Numbered from the stretch's first letter, positions 1-11,463 are shown. The stretch: 64,000 nucleotides of DNA from Phytoseiulus persimilis (GCA_037576195.1 CM075101.1:45074001-45138000); one strand, 5' to 3'. The notes: generated by a model from the letters alone, not told the origin. A program made the numbers and translations.

Positions 1-306
1 GTCGAAATCGGAGTGCTTATAAGCTCGCTCGGCAAGCAGTGGCGGTTGTTGACACTCACGGTATCGGATCGCAAACTTCTTTTCGTTCCGGTGCGTCTTT
101 TAATTTGGAATCTCAGGAACGATTTTACCGTACGATTCGACCGCAGTTTTTGTTCCACTGTGTTCTTAGAGTGTTTCATTTCTTCTTGTGAGCGATCGAA
201 ACAAGAGTTGTTTGAGCCGACTTGGACGAAACAGACCTGAGTAGGAGAACGGATACGATGGAGATAAACGCACAGTCTCCCGAACCCGACCGTCCTGCAT
301 ACCAGG

Positions 307-576
307 GTTTGGAAACTTCCAAAGAGTATTTTGCGAGAGCTGTGGAATCATTACCGGAATGACGGCGCCCGCACTACGAACCACATCGAAGGATGGCATC
401 AAGCTCTGAATACGGCGGTTGGGAAGGCTCATCCGAACGTCTTCGATTTGGTAAAACATCTCCAACAACAAGAGCAACGGTTGCTTCTCCTGCGGCAGGG
501 AGGGGCCCCCACCTCGATCACGACCGCGAAAACGAAGAATCAAACAGGAACTAATGAACTTCGCGGAGGAATTGGA
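307..576 (+). pseudogene. MULE-type transposase C-terminal fragment
   Basis: The forward frame contains ARTTNHIEGWHQALNTAVGK, then AHPNVFDLV and a glutamine-rich stretch. This is the signature of the region after the catalytic domain in many Mutator-like (MULE) transposases, where the consensus is roughly RTNNHLEGWH...GKAHPNI. Only this C-terminal part is visible. The first 300 bases show no matching catalytic DDE frame, and the left edge of the window may cut the element. I see no terminal inverted repeat on the right side. It reads as a relic or the 3' part of an element starting before the window. Family assignment comes from the motif alone. Confidence 0.6.
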
Positions 577-938
577 GACCAATCAAGTTTCGCTGTCACA
601 ATACCTTCAAAACGTGGCGTCCGTGAAAGCTCCTAAATGACCTCGGGTCACTTGTCGAGACCTGATATGAAATTCATATTATGAATCCTCATACTTATTT
701 GTAATGATATAACGAGCATATCGGCGAGCAAAGTTGTGCGGAATCATAATTAACCCTTCACCGCCAAATGTAACTCGTCAAGCTCCAGCACCATCATTCC
801 CGAAGTCGAGGGTTAGTGTCTATGGTCGGCCGACTTCGCACTTCTTCCCAATTTATCAGCGTAATTGGTCTCGACTCTGCGCTCCACATAGAAGCCTCAT
901 AGACTCGTAGGGTCTCAGGATCAGGAGAGAGTTTCTGG

Positions 939-980
939 TCGGGGAAACGGGTTCGGGGAAATGGTTTCGGGGAAACGGGC
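939..980. repeat. 14-bp tandem repeat, three units
   Basis: Three adjacent 14-base units read TCGGGGAAACGGGT, TCGGGGAAATGGTT and TCGGGGAAACGGGC. They differ at only a few positions. They sit immediately before two palindromes (1010-1037 and 1071-1097), so the cluster may be part of a mobile-element terminus or subterminal region. Confidence 0.85.
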
Positions 981-1009
981 TGTAACCCTTCGGACACCTC
1001 CCCATATGA

Positions 1010-1037
1010 CCGCGGTTATTTGTGGTTATAACCGCGG
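1010..1037. repeat. Perfect 10-bp inverted repeat with 8-base loop
   Basis: CCGCGGTTAT (1010-1019) is followed by an 8-base spacer and ATAACCGCGG (1028-1037). The arms are exact reverse complements and would form a 10-bp hairpin or cruciform. The word GCGGTTA or GTGGTTA recurs several times in the next 100 bases. Confidence 0.85.
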
Positions 1038-1070
1038 GCCTCATTTTGCGGTTAACTGCCACTGTGGATT

Positions 1071-1097
1071 CGTGGTTATCGATCAACCGTAACCACG
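1071..1097. repeat. Perfect 8-bp inverted repeat with 11-base loop
   Basis: CGTGGTTA (1071-1078) and TAACCACG (1090-1097) are reverse complements separated by 11 bases. The arm shares the GGTTA word with the larger palindrome 35 bases upstream, which suggests a repeat-family structure rather than an isolated coincidence. Confidence 0.8.
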
Positions 1098-4000
1098 ATT
1101 ATTTAGAAATGCGGTTATTTGAAAAGCCTTGTGAGCAGCCATGGCTGGAACCTCTTCGACTGGCTCGCTTCGCTCGAGATGATCTGAGCTATGCGAACCG
1201 GTGAAGATGTGGTATCGGAAGGACAGGTGGCGAGGTGCAAAAACCCGCATTCAATCCTCAGCTGGAAGCGGTTCATAGCAGCTCTGAAAAGACAGGTTCC
1301 TGTGCGTGCTCGTCGCGTGAGCAGATATGGAAACTTCGAGCGAACTCAATAGGGCTCATCAGTACAGAGCGATCGAAGGGGTGACCCATATGGCCATTTG
1401 CAAAACGTAGTGGGAACCGACTTGCAGTGATCAGATAGGGTCGGAAAGCTCTTTTTTTCTGGGGATCTATGGAGTATCATGGCCATGACAGTCACTCTGA
1501 TCGAACTGGCTGCCCGTGGAGCCGATAATAAGCGTCGGAAATGAAGATCAAAAATCTGTTAGAAGGGGGCAGAACCATCCCCTTCTCTTCCGAAGTTTCG
1601 TCTTTATTGCGTCTCGTGGTGCGTTCCTGCAGCTGAGAACTGGTCACTTAAACTCTCCCCACTATGGGCAGTCGGGAAAATTGCGATGGGACCGGATATC
1701 CGCGGATGACGATTCGCTCTGTGACAGCCTTTTAAACCAGCTAGCACTAAAAGTGACCGTCTTCGAGTGAAGTGTGGGCAATCTCTTCTTGTAGACCTCG
1801 ATCCAGTTCATACGGGCCTACCGCCTCGCCTTCAGACGACTCCCGCTTCTGTGTGGAAATCAATGAAATAACCTTAGTTTCAGCGAAAATCGCGAGAAAT
1901 AATTTCGAGCGCTAATCGCCCACTGTGCGCCGCTCAAACTCCTGTGATCCTTCCGTAGACGTAAAATACTCTCGAAGTGGTGCCCCGGCAACCGATAAAC
2001 ACGTAATTCGCGAATTAGAGAGAGCGAAGCACTCCCAGCTGCAATTCAAGTGGCGAGTCGGACTTCTCTCGACTGAGCACCACAAGAACTGGGCAAGGCG
2101 AACGAAATCCTGGGACAATGGGGAACACCCGAAATGATTTGTGAATGTAAGAAAGTTCACTCCTGGAATGGAACTCACCATCAATCCGATGGCAGCCCAT
2201 ATGCGCAAGTGTGATCTAATGGATCCGAATGATCTAATGGATGCAAAAAATCCATGCATTGTTCCGGCTCTGATGGATGTCGCCGTTGGCGTAAAATGTG
2301 TCTCCACGACGTGTTTTGTCGCGTAGTCTGTCAAGTGTAGAATGTACTGAGAATGTCAGTGTGGTTGTGATGGCGATTGCGGATGGTCCTACCGCCTCGG
2401 TGTCCTGGCCGTCGTTAAGGCTGCCTTCTGATTTGGAAGGAGAAGTCTCTCCACCGTTCAGTGAGTAGAACCTCAGAGGTTCCCGTGCGAACGTTGCCCA
2501 GTACCAGATGCGAGATTTGCTGCGACATCGGCAGTGATCAGCATCCAGTGGAAGGCGTCCAAAGGACCCGACGTGATCGAACTGCCGTATCATTGTCGGA
2601 GAAAGAAACCCGAAGTGTCTCCGTCGATGATTATCAAACCTTGAATCGACCGAGGGATCCGGGGAAAACGTCTGAAGGCTTCTTCCCGAGGTGGCTGGGG
2701 AAGGGATTCAATGGAGGCAGCGTCGGCATGCCATGCGTTCTCGGGTGACTCAGGTCACGCGTAACTGAAACACGAGTCAGTCGAAATCATTCGTCTTTGA
2801 CGTGAAGACCGATAATGAAGAAGTTGATTCTCTTATTTCGTAGAAAGTGAGTAAGCATTGAAGCAGTCCAATTCCTGAGTCTCAGCGGTTCAAGGCCCCA
2901 TGCCTCAGCTAGTCTGTTGATCAGCAACACAGAGAAGTTCTGGCGAGAATAATTCTTGCACTCGAGGAATAGTGAACACCCGTTGCTATCACTCGGCAGA
3001 ACTCGTGACCGAGGTCGCTCCGTGGCGTGAGACGTGTCTGAGATTGTAGAACCGATCGATACCATCCCTGATCCGCTCTTCACCACCAGATCAAGTTCTG
3101 GGCCGTCTGTGTTAGCGAGCCGGTAAAAAAGAACCGTCAAATGTTCCGGACTATCTCACGGATGGATGCATCCGGGCTGTCGACGAGGCCTGGGTCGATG
3201 TGAACAGGAGTAGGGTGCTGCACGGCAACCGTGCTTCCGGGGGCTTTGGATTGGTAGCCGTGGGAATGGGAATATGGAATGGCTTCTTACACGAGCGAAG
3301 GTGACGATATTCGGTGTTCAGCTTTGGTTTCGTTCTCTGAAACCGTTGAGTGAGTGAAGTTACGACTCGGCCACGACTCAGGGCGACCCTGAGAGATGTA
3401 TCTCTTCTTTCAGAATGTGATACAACGTGGCGGGTCAGGCCAGCGTAAGGAGACTGCTTCGCCTCATCACAAAAGAAGAGGTTCTCCGGTGATTCTGGGA
3501 ACGATCGATTCGTCTCGTCTTTCGGTTTCGTCGTTGAGAACAAATGAGGGCTTGATGGCGACTGGAACATAAGGTCCACAACGGAACGTTGAATAAACCG
3601 AGTTGAGCAGTGAAGCATCCAGTTCCATGCGTTCCTGTCAGGCCTCCGTCCTGCTGTTCTGTTCCCCTTGGCGACCACTAGACTCTGACTCCTGACTCAA
3701 AACCTCTAGCTTCTGACTCCAGTCTTCGTAAATTCGTACACTTATAGGCGCCAATTGGCTTGACGATACCATCATAAATATTCATTTGAATCCGATTGCC
3801 GTACGCAGTCTGAACCACCGCGACTCACCAAAGATTCACGTCTTCAGCACATTCCTCCTGAAGGTGCTCGACCCCATCGATTATGCTGATGTCAAGCGGT
3901 GAACGCGAGGAGAAGATATTTTCTCATACGATATTATCTTTTTTCCCGTACACCAGAATAAGCACTGGTCGATGACGATGGTGGACTTGCGGATTCGAGG

Positions 4001-5707
4001 AACTAGGGGCATGAACTCGACTGCTAATCGCAACCATGAATGCCAGCGAGAAGTGTTAACTTACTTGTCTCTCGAACACGAAGACAAAAAAAACGTTCTG
4101 TCGAGCTCAAATCATGGGCTTCGACGAACCCAGATATCCCACGGCAGCGGACCAGGGATGACTGTGGAGTTTTCGCTCTGAAACACGGCGCCCAAGACGT
4201 GAAGATCGCTTTCAGTCAGAAAGACATGCCGTACTTTCGGTATCGAATCATGTACGAAATCCTCCGATCAGAGATCCTTCCGGATGGCTTCGGCGAAGGC
4301 TGAGGCGCGTTGATAGATTCAGAAATTCCAATTTCAGAGTGAAATATTCCAAGTGAATTTAGATTCGGGATCATGTGGGAAAATCATGGATAGCAGAGCA
4401 AAAATCCTTCGTCGGTCATGTTAATAAATAATCTGCACGTTCCGACACAGCCACATGACTTCGTGCGAAGGTTCGGCGAGAGTTTCCATTGCCTTTCTGA
4501 ACGCCCAAAGCGGCTTTCGCAGCATAGTCTTGCGAAAAAGCAATCCTAGCGCCGCAGGATAGATTCGTGATCGGAATGAGGCGACACAGACGATTTCCAA
4601 AAGAGTATCCTCGAGATGCATCGTAAGCGGCGAATCAAGGGCGGTGGAACATTGTCAGTCTCTCGAATTGGTGGAACCATCCACCATCCATCATTTTGCG
4701 CTATTTTGCTCATCAGAGAATCCACTGATAGATATTCTTTGTCAGTGTCCTTCAGGAACAGTAAAAAATGCATACGCGATGCTTTCAACTCGTCCTACGG
4801 GTCTCCATAACGTCAGCAGCTGCTTTTGTGATGGCAAACTTCACACCTACAAGGAGGCGGATTCTACTTTTGCCGAACTCAGATCCTTTGAGCTTCTAAC
4901 ACGGTGCCGCTGCTGACGTCGTCGCTATCACTTTTCCACTCCGCCGCTGTCCAAAAGGCAGACTGCCCAAATCGTGATTCGAACTGCTGCTGTTCGGCAC
5001 CCTAGAGATTTCGAATTTGGCGCGCCTCCTAGACCCATCCTCAAGAGAGTTCGGAACATCTGACGCTCATCGTTGCCGTCCGCCTCAGCTGACGGTGGTC
5101 CGTCCGTTGTTCCACCGCTACTCGGAAGATCCTGAACGAGTGACCCACGGAACGCTCAACCCCCACACGAGTGTCAGGTAGGGTGCAGGCTGAGTTTATT
5201 GCGGGCAGTACCCATCAAGGGTTATGAATGCTGTGAAACTGGCTGATTGTTCCTCAGTTTGTGAAAATCTGTTCGTAGTCTTCCACTCTTTTGCGCATTT
5301 TCGGCCGTTCCAAATGACTGCCTAGATGATCTATCGACTGCGGTCTCCGCGGACTGTGGTTCCTGAGATAGATGCACTTCTCTCCCTCATACCATTCCAA
5401 AGAAATGTCCGGGCGTGTGCGCATCTGGCCCTGAGACCGCGTAATCTTATAGTTACTTGAATGACGTCATCTAGAAGATGAATGAATGAAATGGCGACGA
5501 CACACGAGGATCTGTTACATGCTGTCTGAGAACGGAGTGTACTTTCTCGATATTCGGTTGGCCACCACAGCGGGCGCCATTCCTCGCCAGCGGAGCAGCT
5601 CAGACGAAATGAACTCATGCAGATACTTCTGTGCAGATAGGATAACCGATTCAAGCGGGTCGTTATCAAGTCCCGCGTCTCTGAGTCGGAATTCTTCGTT
5701 GCAGAAA

Positions 5708-6007
5708 ATGGATACTCTGAAGTCCGTCGCTAGCATGTCGGCATCAGCGGTGTCCTCTCCGGTTGGGAAGGCCGTATGTCTTACCGGCGTGACTGTCGCC
5801 TCAGTGCCGACAGGCTTGTGGGCCCTCGGGCTCTCCAACCCAGGAATCATGGCGGGGTCCTGGGCTGCGTCGTGGATGTCGTCCGGATACGCAGCCGGAG
5901 CGCTGTCAGTTGCTCAATCCGCCGGAGCCGCGGGTCTGTCGACGCAGACGTACGCTGCGCTTAGCGCAGCGGGTATCTACCTCTCGAAGAAATTGTTTTT
6001 CCGTTAA
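5708..6007 (+). CDS. IFI27/ISG12-like small membrane protein
   Basis: A single-exon frame of 99 residues starts at the ATG at 5708. It has an N-terminal leader of about 24 residues, then a glycine/alanine/serine-rich hydrophobic domain with the Ifi-6-16 (IFI27/ISG12) pattern: GVTVASVPTGLWALGLSNPG, then a second helix ending AAGALSVAQSAGAAGLS and a basic tail SKKLFFR. Vertebrate members are interferon-induced mitochondrial or nuclear-envelope proteins that modulate apoptosis, and invertebrate members are mostly uncharacterised. Size and domain position match the family. AATAAA lies 46 bases after the stop. Both neighbours are transposon-rich, so duplication or transfer is possible but not shown. 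The family call is from pattern recognition; the function in this organism is unknown. Confidence 0.8.
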   Translation: MDTLKSVASMSASAVSSPVGKAVCLTGVTVASVPTGLWALGLSNPGIMAGSWAASWMSSGYAAGALSVAQSAGAAGLSTQTYAALSAAGIYLSKKLFFR

Positions 6008-6052
6008 ACGCATGTACTCTCAGACGCTCCTCCGCGTGATTCTTTCAACACG

Positions 6053-6058
6053 AATAAA
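6053..6058 (+). promoter_or_regulatory. AATAAA polyadenylation signal of the IFI27-like gene
   Basis: A canonical AATAAA hexamer lies 46 bases downstream of the stop codon at 6007, as expected for a short 3' UTR. Confidence 0.65.
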
Positions 6059-6399
6059 TTCAACATCTCGAGGAATAAGAAGCCTTCTGTTACACCACCG
6101 GCAGAAAGTTTGGGTACATCCTAAAATTTCACATTAATTCGAAGCGAATAACAGTTTCAGGTGTACCGAAATAATAAGATGAGGAGAAAAGCTCAGAACC
6201 AACTTTTTCGAGGTCTATTTTCGCTTTTCTTATCGCATGATTCTTGGTGTGCAGCTCTGCCAGGAAACCGGATTTCGGGAAGAAGCGTCGCGGGATCACC
6301 AAATCCTAGTAGAAAATCGTTCATGAGCAGCGTGACATCAGGAACGCACTCCGTCCCGATGAGCGTCTTCTCATTGGGAAGAAAAAAAAAAGAAAAAAA

Positions 6400-7390
6400 T
6401 TGCGAGCGGCCATCGTGGCTTTGAGAAAAGCCGGATGCAGCGTACGGAAAATATCTTGTCGTCGAAGGTTTTCTGTGCATGGCGTGCAAGTCACACTCGA
6501 TAGATTCGCGGGTACGGGTGGTTACCGTGACCGGCCGCGAGCTGCGGCTCGTCTCGAAACGACAAAGCAAGAGGACGTGTACATCGTGACGCCGAGCAAG
6601 CGCGACAGAAGCCTCTCAGTCACACATATCAGAGCACAGCTGATGGAATCTCGATCACATAGCATTGCACTGACCACAATGAAGTAACGTCTTAGGGGAG
6701 CTTGATCGGTGGGTAGAATAGCTGTTCGTATACCGCTACTGCGAGAAGCAAAATGGAAGAAACGACTGGCGTGAGCGGAAGAACACAAGCAATGGACCCA
6801 TCTCACTGGCGGAAGGTTCTCTTCACTGATGAATCCAAATTCGAGTTTTCCAATACGAGAAGATGCCAGGGGAGCGTTTGAGACTGGTTTGATCCGTACA
6901 GCCGTGAAGCATGGAGGTGGTTCAATAATGGTATGGGGCTGTTTGGAGGCGGTCGCGTTGGCAATTTAATGGAAATCGAAGGTCGCATGGACGAGCAGCA
7001 CTACCACAGAGTTCCAGTCACCCGAGCTTTATCTTGTGGAATTCGTCTCATCGGTCCTGTCTTTATTTTCCAACAAGACAACGACCTCAAAGACAAGTCC
7101 CAAATCTGCCAGCGCTATCGATGGTCCAGAGAATCTAAAAAGGATCTCAGGATCATGAATTGGCCGCTCCAGAGTCCTGATTGTAGTCCAGTCGAGCTCC
7201 TCGGGGACCATTTGTACAGAGCTGTCCGAGACAAAAGTGTGACCAGCGTGGACACGCTCTGGAGAGCCCCACAGACTGCATGAGCGGAAATTAGCCGAGA
7301 GATTCTGAAGAAGCTGACGAATCGTGTGCGTAGTATTTGGGCTGCTCTCACAGCCGCTAGGGGCGGTTTCTTCAGGGAAAGCAAGATCTG
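6400..7390 (+). pseudogene. Degenerate Tc1/mariner-type transposase (DD34E)
   Basis: Fragments in all three forward frames line up in order with a Tc1-type transposase. There is an N-terminal helix-turn-helix piece (LRKAGCSVRKIS...GTGGYRDRPR), the first catalytic Asp in LFTDESKFEF near 6817, the glycine-rich GLFGGGRVGNLMEIEG, the second Asp in FIFQQDND near 7075, the catalytic Glu in LQSPDCSPVELL near 7190, and the C-terminal TAARGGFFRES near 7365. Frameshifts and stop codons interrupt the frame several times, so this copy is dead. Terminal inverted repeats were not identified. It lies about 350 bases downstream of the IFI27-like gene. Confidence 0.88.
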
Positions 7391-8160
7391 GAGACGGCAG
7401 GGGTCAATCAGCGTCCAGCATCGTATGTAATAGATATTACCAACTTCGGCTATTCTTCATCAATGCATGTGAGGCAGACACCGAGCTCTAATCCGATCAT
7501 GAGTTTCCCTTTTGGATTTGGAATGTTCAGCGAAAATTTCTCACGCCCGCCGCTCTCGAATTCGAAACCCTTTCCACGGTCAGGGCAGGAACCGCGTAGC
7601 CGATATTGAATGCTGAGGGAATCGGTGTTAACTGCTCGCATCTGCTGGTTTTGTGTTGTGCTTCTCAGAGAATCGCATCAGCATACTGAAAACAGTCATT
7701 CATTTCGAATGGACGTGAAATTTCGAGGCGTACCCAAACTCCCTAGCAGGGGAGTCGCAAACTCCCTTCCGATGGAGTATGTGCATGAAGAAGTTATGAA
7801 TCTTCATGAGTCTATCGCAAAAAGGCTAGTGCTACCATGCACCTGGGAAAAAGCACAGAGCGAAGCCTGGGGAGTCGAGGATCCGGAGCTCGATTAGACC
7901 AAGAGGATTCAGTTGCTCAAAATTTGAGGAACGGACCATCAGAGAGAGTGCGTCTTCCGATGCCGAAAAACAGACTGGAAGTTCCACAACAAGTTTTGAT
8001 GCGTCCTTCGCAATCACATTTGATGGCTACGAAAATCCGATCAGTCATGCCGCCATCCTTCGAGCTTGACAACAAGGCACAGTTTTGTGTTTTAGCCCGG
8101 AAATCGGCTCCAGCATCTGTTTTGCAGTGATTCCCGGATATAATCCCAGGTTGCACTCTA
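7391..8160. other. Spacer without recognised features
   Basis: No frame here has recognisable motifs. A plus-strand frame at 7610-7897 and short overlapping frames in both directions look like chance. The stretch separates the Tc1 relic from a hAT-like end and is probably decayed repeat DNA. Confidence 0.4.
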
Positions 8161-8162
8161 TA

Positions 8163-8215
8163 AGCAGTGGCTCCCAACCGGTTGCGCGCGCTCCCTGGGG
8201 GCGCGACGCTTCCGG
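8163..8215. mobile_element. hAT-like terminal sequence fragment
   Basis: CAGTGGCTCCCAACC at 8164, followed by a GC-rich CTCCCTGGGGGCGCGACGC stretch, closely resembles the common animal hAT transposon end (CAGTGGTTCCCAACC followed by GGGGGCGCG). No matching opposite end or transposase was found nearby, so this is called a solitary or truncated non-autonomous end. Confidence 0.5.
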
Positions 8216-8370
8216 GTTTCTTGAATAGGAATTTTCACGAGGAGATGCGAAGTCCGAGAAAGTTATCCCGAGCTGTCCTGGGGTCGTCTTGATGACTGGG
8301 GAACATTCCGGCAAATGCAAAATGCGCTCCAACCGCCATCTAGCATAGATGGGACGACTATCCTGGGATC

Positions 8371-8392
8371 ATCGTTCGTCTCAACGAACGAT
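8371..8392. repeat. 9-bp perfect hairpin
   Basis: ATCGTTCGT (8371-8379) and ACGAACGAT (8384-8392) are exact reverse complements around a CTCA loop. It lies in non-coding repeat-rich DNA, and no function is evident. Confidence 0.75.
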
Positions 8393-9195
8393 CATTTATC
8401 GGAGATCTTCAGCTCCAGAGTGCTCCCGACTCCTGGGGAATGGAGCACAAGCGCCAAGGTATCCTGGGCCTCCTCAGGAACGATCCTCAGGACGCTGGGC
8501 GTCGAAAATCCCGAAGGAGCGGAGTGAGGCTCCCTGCGTCCAGCGTGACACATGCCGTGGGAAGGAAAACTAGCACTGCAGGAGTAGGAGCGGAACATGC
8601 TCCCCACGAGGATGAAGTACCCTAAGATAGCGAATACTTGGAGCTAAGCTCTGCACTCGCCCCCGGTAGTGGATCGCTCCACATAACCATGTGTGTCGTG
8701 TGTCATCCATCATGTTCCTGTGAGTCCTGTATTATCACACGCCCTTGAACTGCGTAAGTTGGCCTGCCTCCTAAAGACTGAGCATCTAAGTGTCGCATAT
8801 AACCACGTAGATCTCTTGGGTTGGAAAGCTGAATGGGAATATTTGAAAGATCGAAAGGATCACCGAAACGGACAAGCCACTCCCGCGGCTCTTGAACACC
8901 GGATCTTGCTCTTTTCGATTTGTTCTCCTCGGCTTGTTCGTGTGAAAAGTCCTTCTCCACGTTGTCGAATAACAAGAACGTGCAAGGAACGGATTGGACG
9001 TTCCTGCTGTATGCATCATGTCTGTCGAAGACAGAGCTTCAACCCAACATAGTTCCGAGAGGGAAGATGCTTCAGCACATCGAGTTTATTCGATCAATAG
9101 CGGCAACATTCGTTCAACATTTCTCGAGTGCTTCCGCCTGAAACCCACTTCCGTTCTACGCCCAATTACACCCCACTACTCACGCTCGGAGTGAA

Positions 9196-9880
9196 GCGCA
9201 TTCCTGCGCTGAAATAATTCACGATTCCGGGCCTGATGTTTGCCGACGACATCGTTCTGATGGCAGAGGAATGGAAAGACAAGGGAACCCTTACGGAGAA
9301 CAACATAATTTGAAGACGCCGGGTTCGTCAAATGCACCTCTCTCTCGAGAGAAGGGCTCGATATTCTCTCGACCAACCGGGACATATCCAGAATCGAGAC
9401 CTGAATATAAAGGGTATGCAAACACCAGAGGAAGCATCATACAAGCATATCGGACGCGAACTATCAGCCGACTAGGACCGCTCAGCACAACATTGGGAAG
9501 AGTTTGTTGAGAGAGAAAACAGGGCGATACGGACAGACATCGCGAGAACACTTCGGAGCTTCAATCGTAATCATAAACTACGATCACGAAGATGATTATT
9601 AGTCAGAATCAAGGTCAAATATCAGTCCCCCAAAACCAAGGTAAGGATGATCCCGGAACCACGTCCATGGGCCCCGGTCCTCCACAAACCTCGTGTGCGT
9701 GTCATCCTTCTACGCGTGCAGGAAAAGTGGAACCGACAAGCACGTCGTTTCGGAATGCGAGGAACGGAGATATCGCCCACGAGAATTTCCCTACAGACTT
9801 GGACTCCACACCGATTGCACAGCGGAGGACATTGGGGAGACGGAGGGAACCCCACGACGCCAGAAGAACCAAGAGAAATT
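9196..9880 (+). pseudogene. Non-LTR retrotransposon (LINE) reverse transcriptase and C-terminal remnant
   Basis: The forward translation contains IPGLMFADDIVLMAEE near 9228, the catalytic FADD box of LINE reverse transcriptases. It is followed by in-order fragments interrupted by stops and frame changes. Near 9693-9760 another frame has CRKSGTDKHVVSECEE, which resembles the C-terminal Cys/His knuckle found after the RT in many arthropod LINEs. The N-terminal endonuclease and most of the RT are absent, so this is a 5'-truncated, mutated copy, as is usual for LINE insertions. The clade cannot be decided from this much sequence. Confidence 0.65.
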
Positions 9881-10262
9881 ATCTTCAAATGAAAAACAAT
9901 TCAGCCCTGAAACGCAAGGGATCATCTGTGCACATGAGAAGTTGCGATGTTATCAATCAATCAACTGTCATTCCCATGGGATGGTTGAATATCAGCAGCA
10001 ATACTCTTAACAACTCGTAACCAAGGTTTATAGCTTTTCGAAGACAAAATCGGGGTCGCCAATCAATGCTCTCCTCTGATTGGTTGGGCTTCACTCCGTA
10101 TCTGGAGGCGACCAAAGTCGTGAATCGTCGTCACGGCTGGTCTGGAATACATTCCGGTGCATTGTGCACTCTCCCCTGTTTTGGGCCCTGAATCGGTCGT
10201 CATCTGCCTCTGCGCTTTCCCAAGTAGTAGTGCGAACGAAGGATCACGCCATCATTTTAAAA

Positions 10263-11229
10263 ATGGCCGCCTGCGTTCTCTTTCGTACAGCGCGGACACT
10301 GTTCCCAACGCCGAAACTCTACGCGGCTTCCAACTTCACGAACTCCGGGATACACTTATGGGCTTTTCTAAATCCGATATTCAACTCCGTCGATAATGAT
10401 CGAGTGAAGGAATGCGGTCCAGACCGCGTCGCCGCGGAATGGATTGTCAGGTAAGCTCCAGCTCGCAGCTGACTGCTCGGACCATTTATCTTCACCACAT
10501 CCGGAGTCTCCTTTTCCCTAGTTCAGCACTACCGACGAGATGCTTGCCCGGTGCCTCCGCGATCGATCATTCGATTTCCCCTGTTGAAGGGGACCGCGAA
10601 CTGGAAGCTCTTGCGTATTTGATTCTCCAGAGCAGCCGAGCATTGTTTCGTTCGAGCCTGACTAGTCGAACTTTCACAGATGTGGCGGCGCGGTTCGCTG
10701 GCGGGGCCTCGAAAAATACCACAAGGACTACAACACTTTGCCTGGCGGGCGCATGGTTCTGGAGGCCATAGACGCGACGGATTCATGCATCATGGACGTC
10801 GGTTTCGGACATTTGAAGTGAGATGAAAGGACTGGTCATTTCGCCGTGTTCTGATGAGTGGGTTCACATCATCACGTTTGCCCGTCACGCGGCGTCAATT
10901 CGGAATTCAATTGAGCTGTATCTTCATTTAGGGGGCTGGAACATCTTGAGGAAATCAATCTGACTTCTTGTCATTTCATCAACGACAACGCTCTCCGGGT
11001 CCTGGCGATGTACCAGAAAGAGCATCTCAAGAATCTCAGGATCGTGTCCTGTGGAAGTATCACCGACGCCGGTCTCGCATACCTTGTTGAGATGAAAGCT
11101 CTACAAAGCCTGATAATGGCCAAATTGGTGGGGGTTGACAATCCTGAGAAGTGTGTTAAACTGTTGAGGGACGCGCATCCAGAGTGTCGCATCGAGTTTC
11201 TAACCTCGGAGCAGCTGGCAGAGCGATAG
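10263..11229 (+). CDS. DMAC2L: Distal membrane arm assembly factor 2-like / ATP synthase factor B (ATP5S)
   Basis: Three exons join in phase: 10263-10450, 10680-10817 and 10932-11229, giving 207 residues. Exon 1 has a mitochondrial-type N-terminus rich in Arg, Ala and Thr, then FNSVDNDRVKECGPDRVAAE, matching the conserved start of vertebrate ATP5S/DMAC2L. Exon 2 contains KYHKDYNTLPGG and AIDATDSCIMDVGF, both family signatures. Exon 3 begins GLEHLEEINL and carries leucine-rich repeats (LKNLRIVSCGSITDAGLAYL). The product is a mitochondrial matrix-side protein described as coupling factor B of ATP synthase; a paralogue works in complex I assembly. Length is close to the human 215 residues. The gene lies tail-to-tail with CLASRP, about 250 bases apart. 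Confidence 0.92.
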
Positions 11230-11463
11230 AATGCAACCATGCAACCCGCGTTCTGAGTAGTCGAGGATCAACAGCGATGCTTAGTTGGAGGAGGTTTCCA
11301 ACACTTCAGAATATATCTCGATCGTCTGGACAACCACCTCGGGTCCATTCTTGAATGCTTTTCCTCGTACCTAACCGTCTCAATTGAGAGTCTGATGAAG
11401 CTGTCTTGCATGATAGCGCCGCAGGAAAGACACGGTTCATTACAGCAAATATCGATGGGACAA

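Larger units (their letters stand above)
640..5707. other. Gene-poor region with small repeats, no recognised gene
   Basis: No open frame here resembles a known family. Frames of 100-175 codons exist on both strands, for example the minus strand at 3151-3678 and 1912-2334, but they lack recognisable motifs and overlap each other, as expected by chance at this base composition. A cysteine-rich plus-strand frame at 4700-4916 (CQCPSGT, CFCDGK) looks slightly protein-like but cannot be assigned. The region contains the tandem repeat and palindromes listed at 939-1097. Confidence 0.5.

Noticed and set aside
3151..3678. 175-codon minus-strand frame
   Set aside because: No recognisable domain or partner exon, and composition like its surroundings.
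4700..4916. Cysteine-rich plus-strand frame
   Set aside because: The Cys spacing vaguely suggests a secreted domain, but there is no signal peptide, splice partner or family match.
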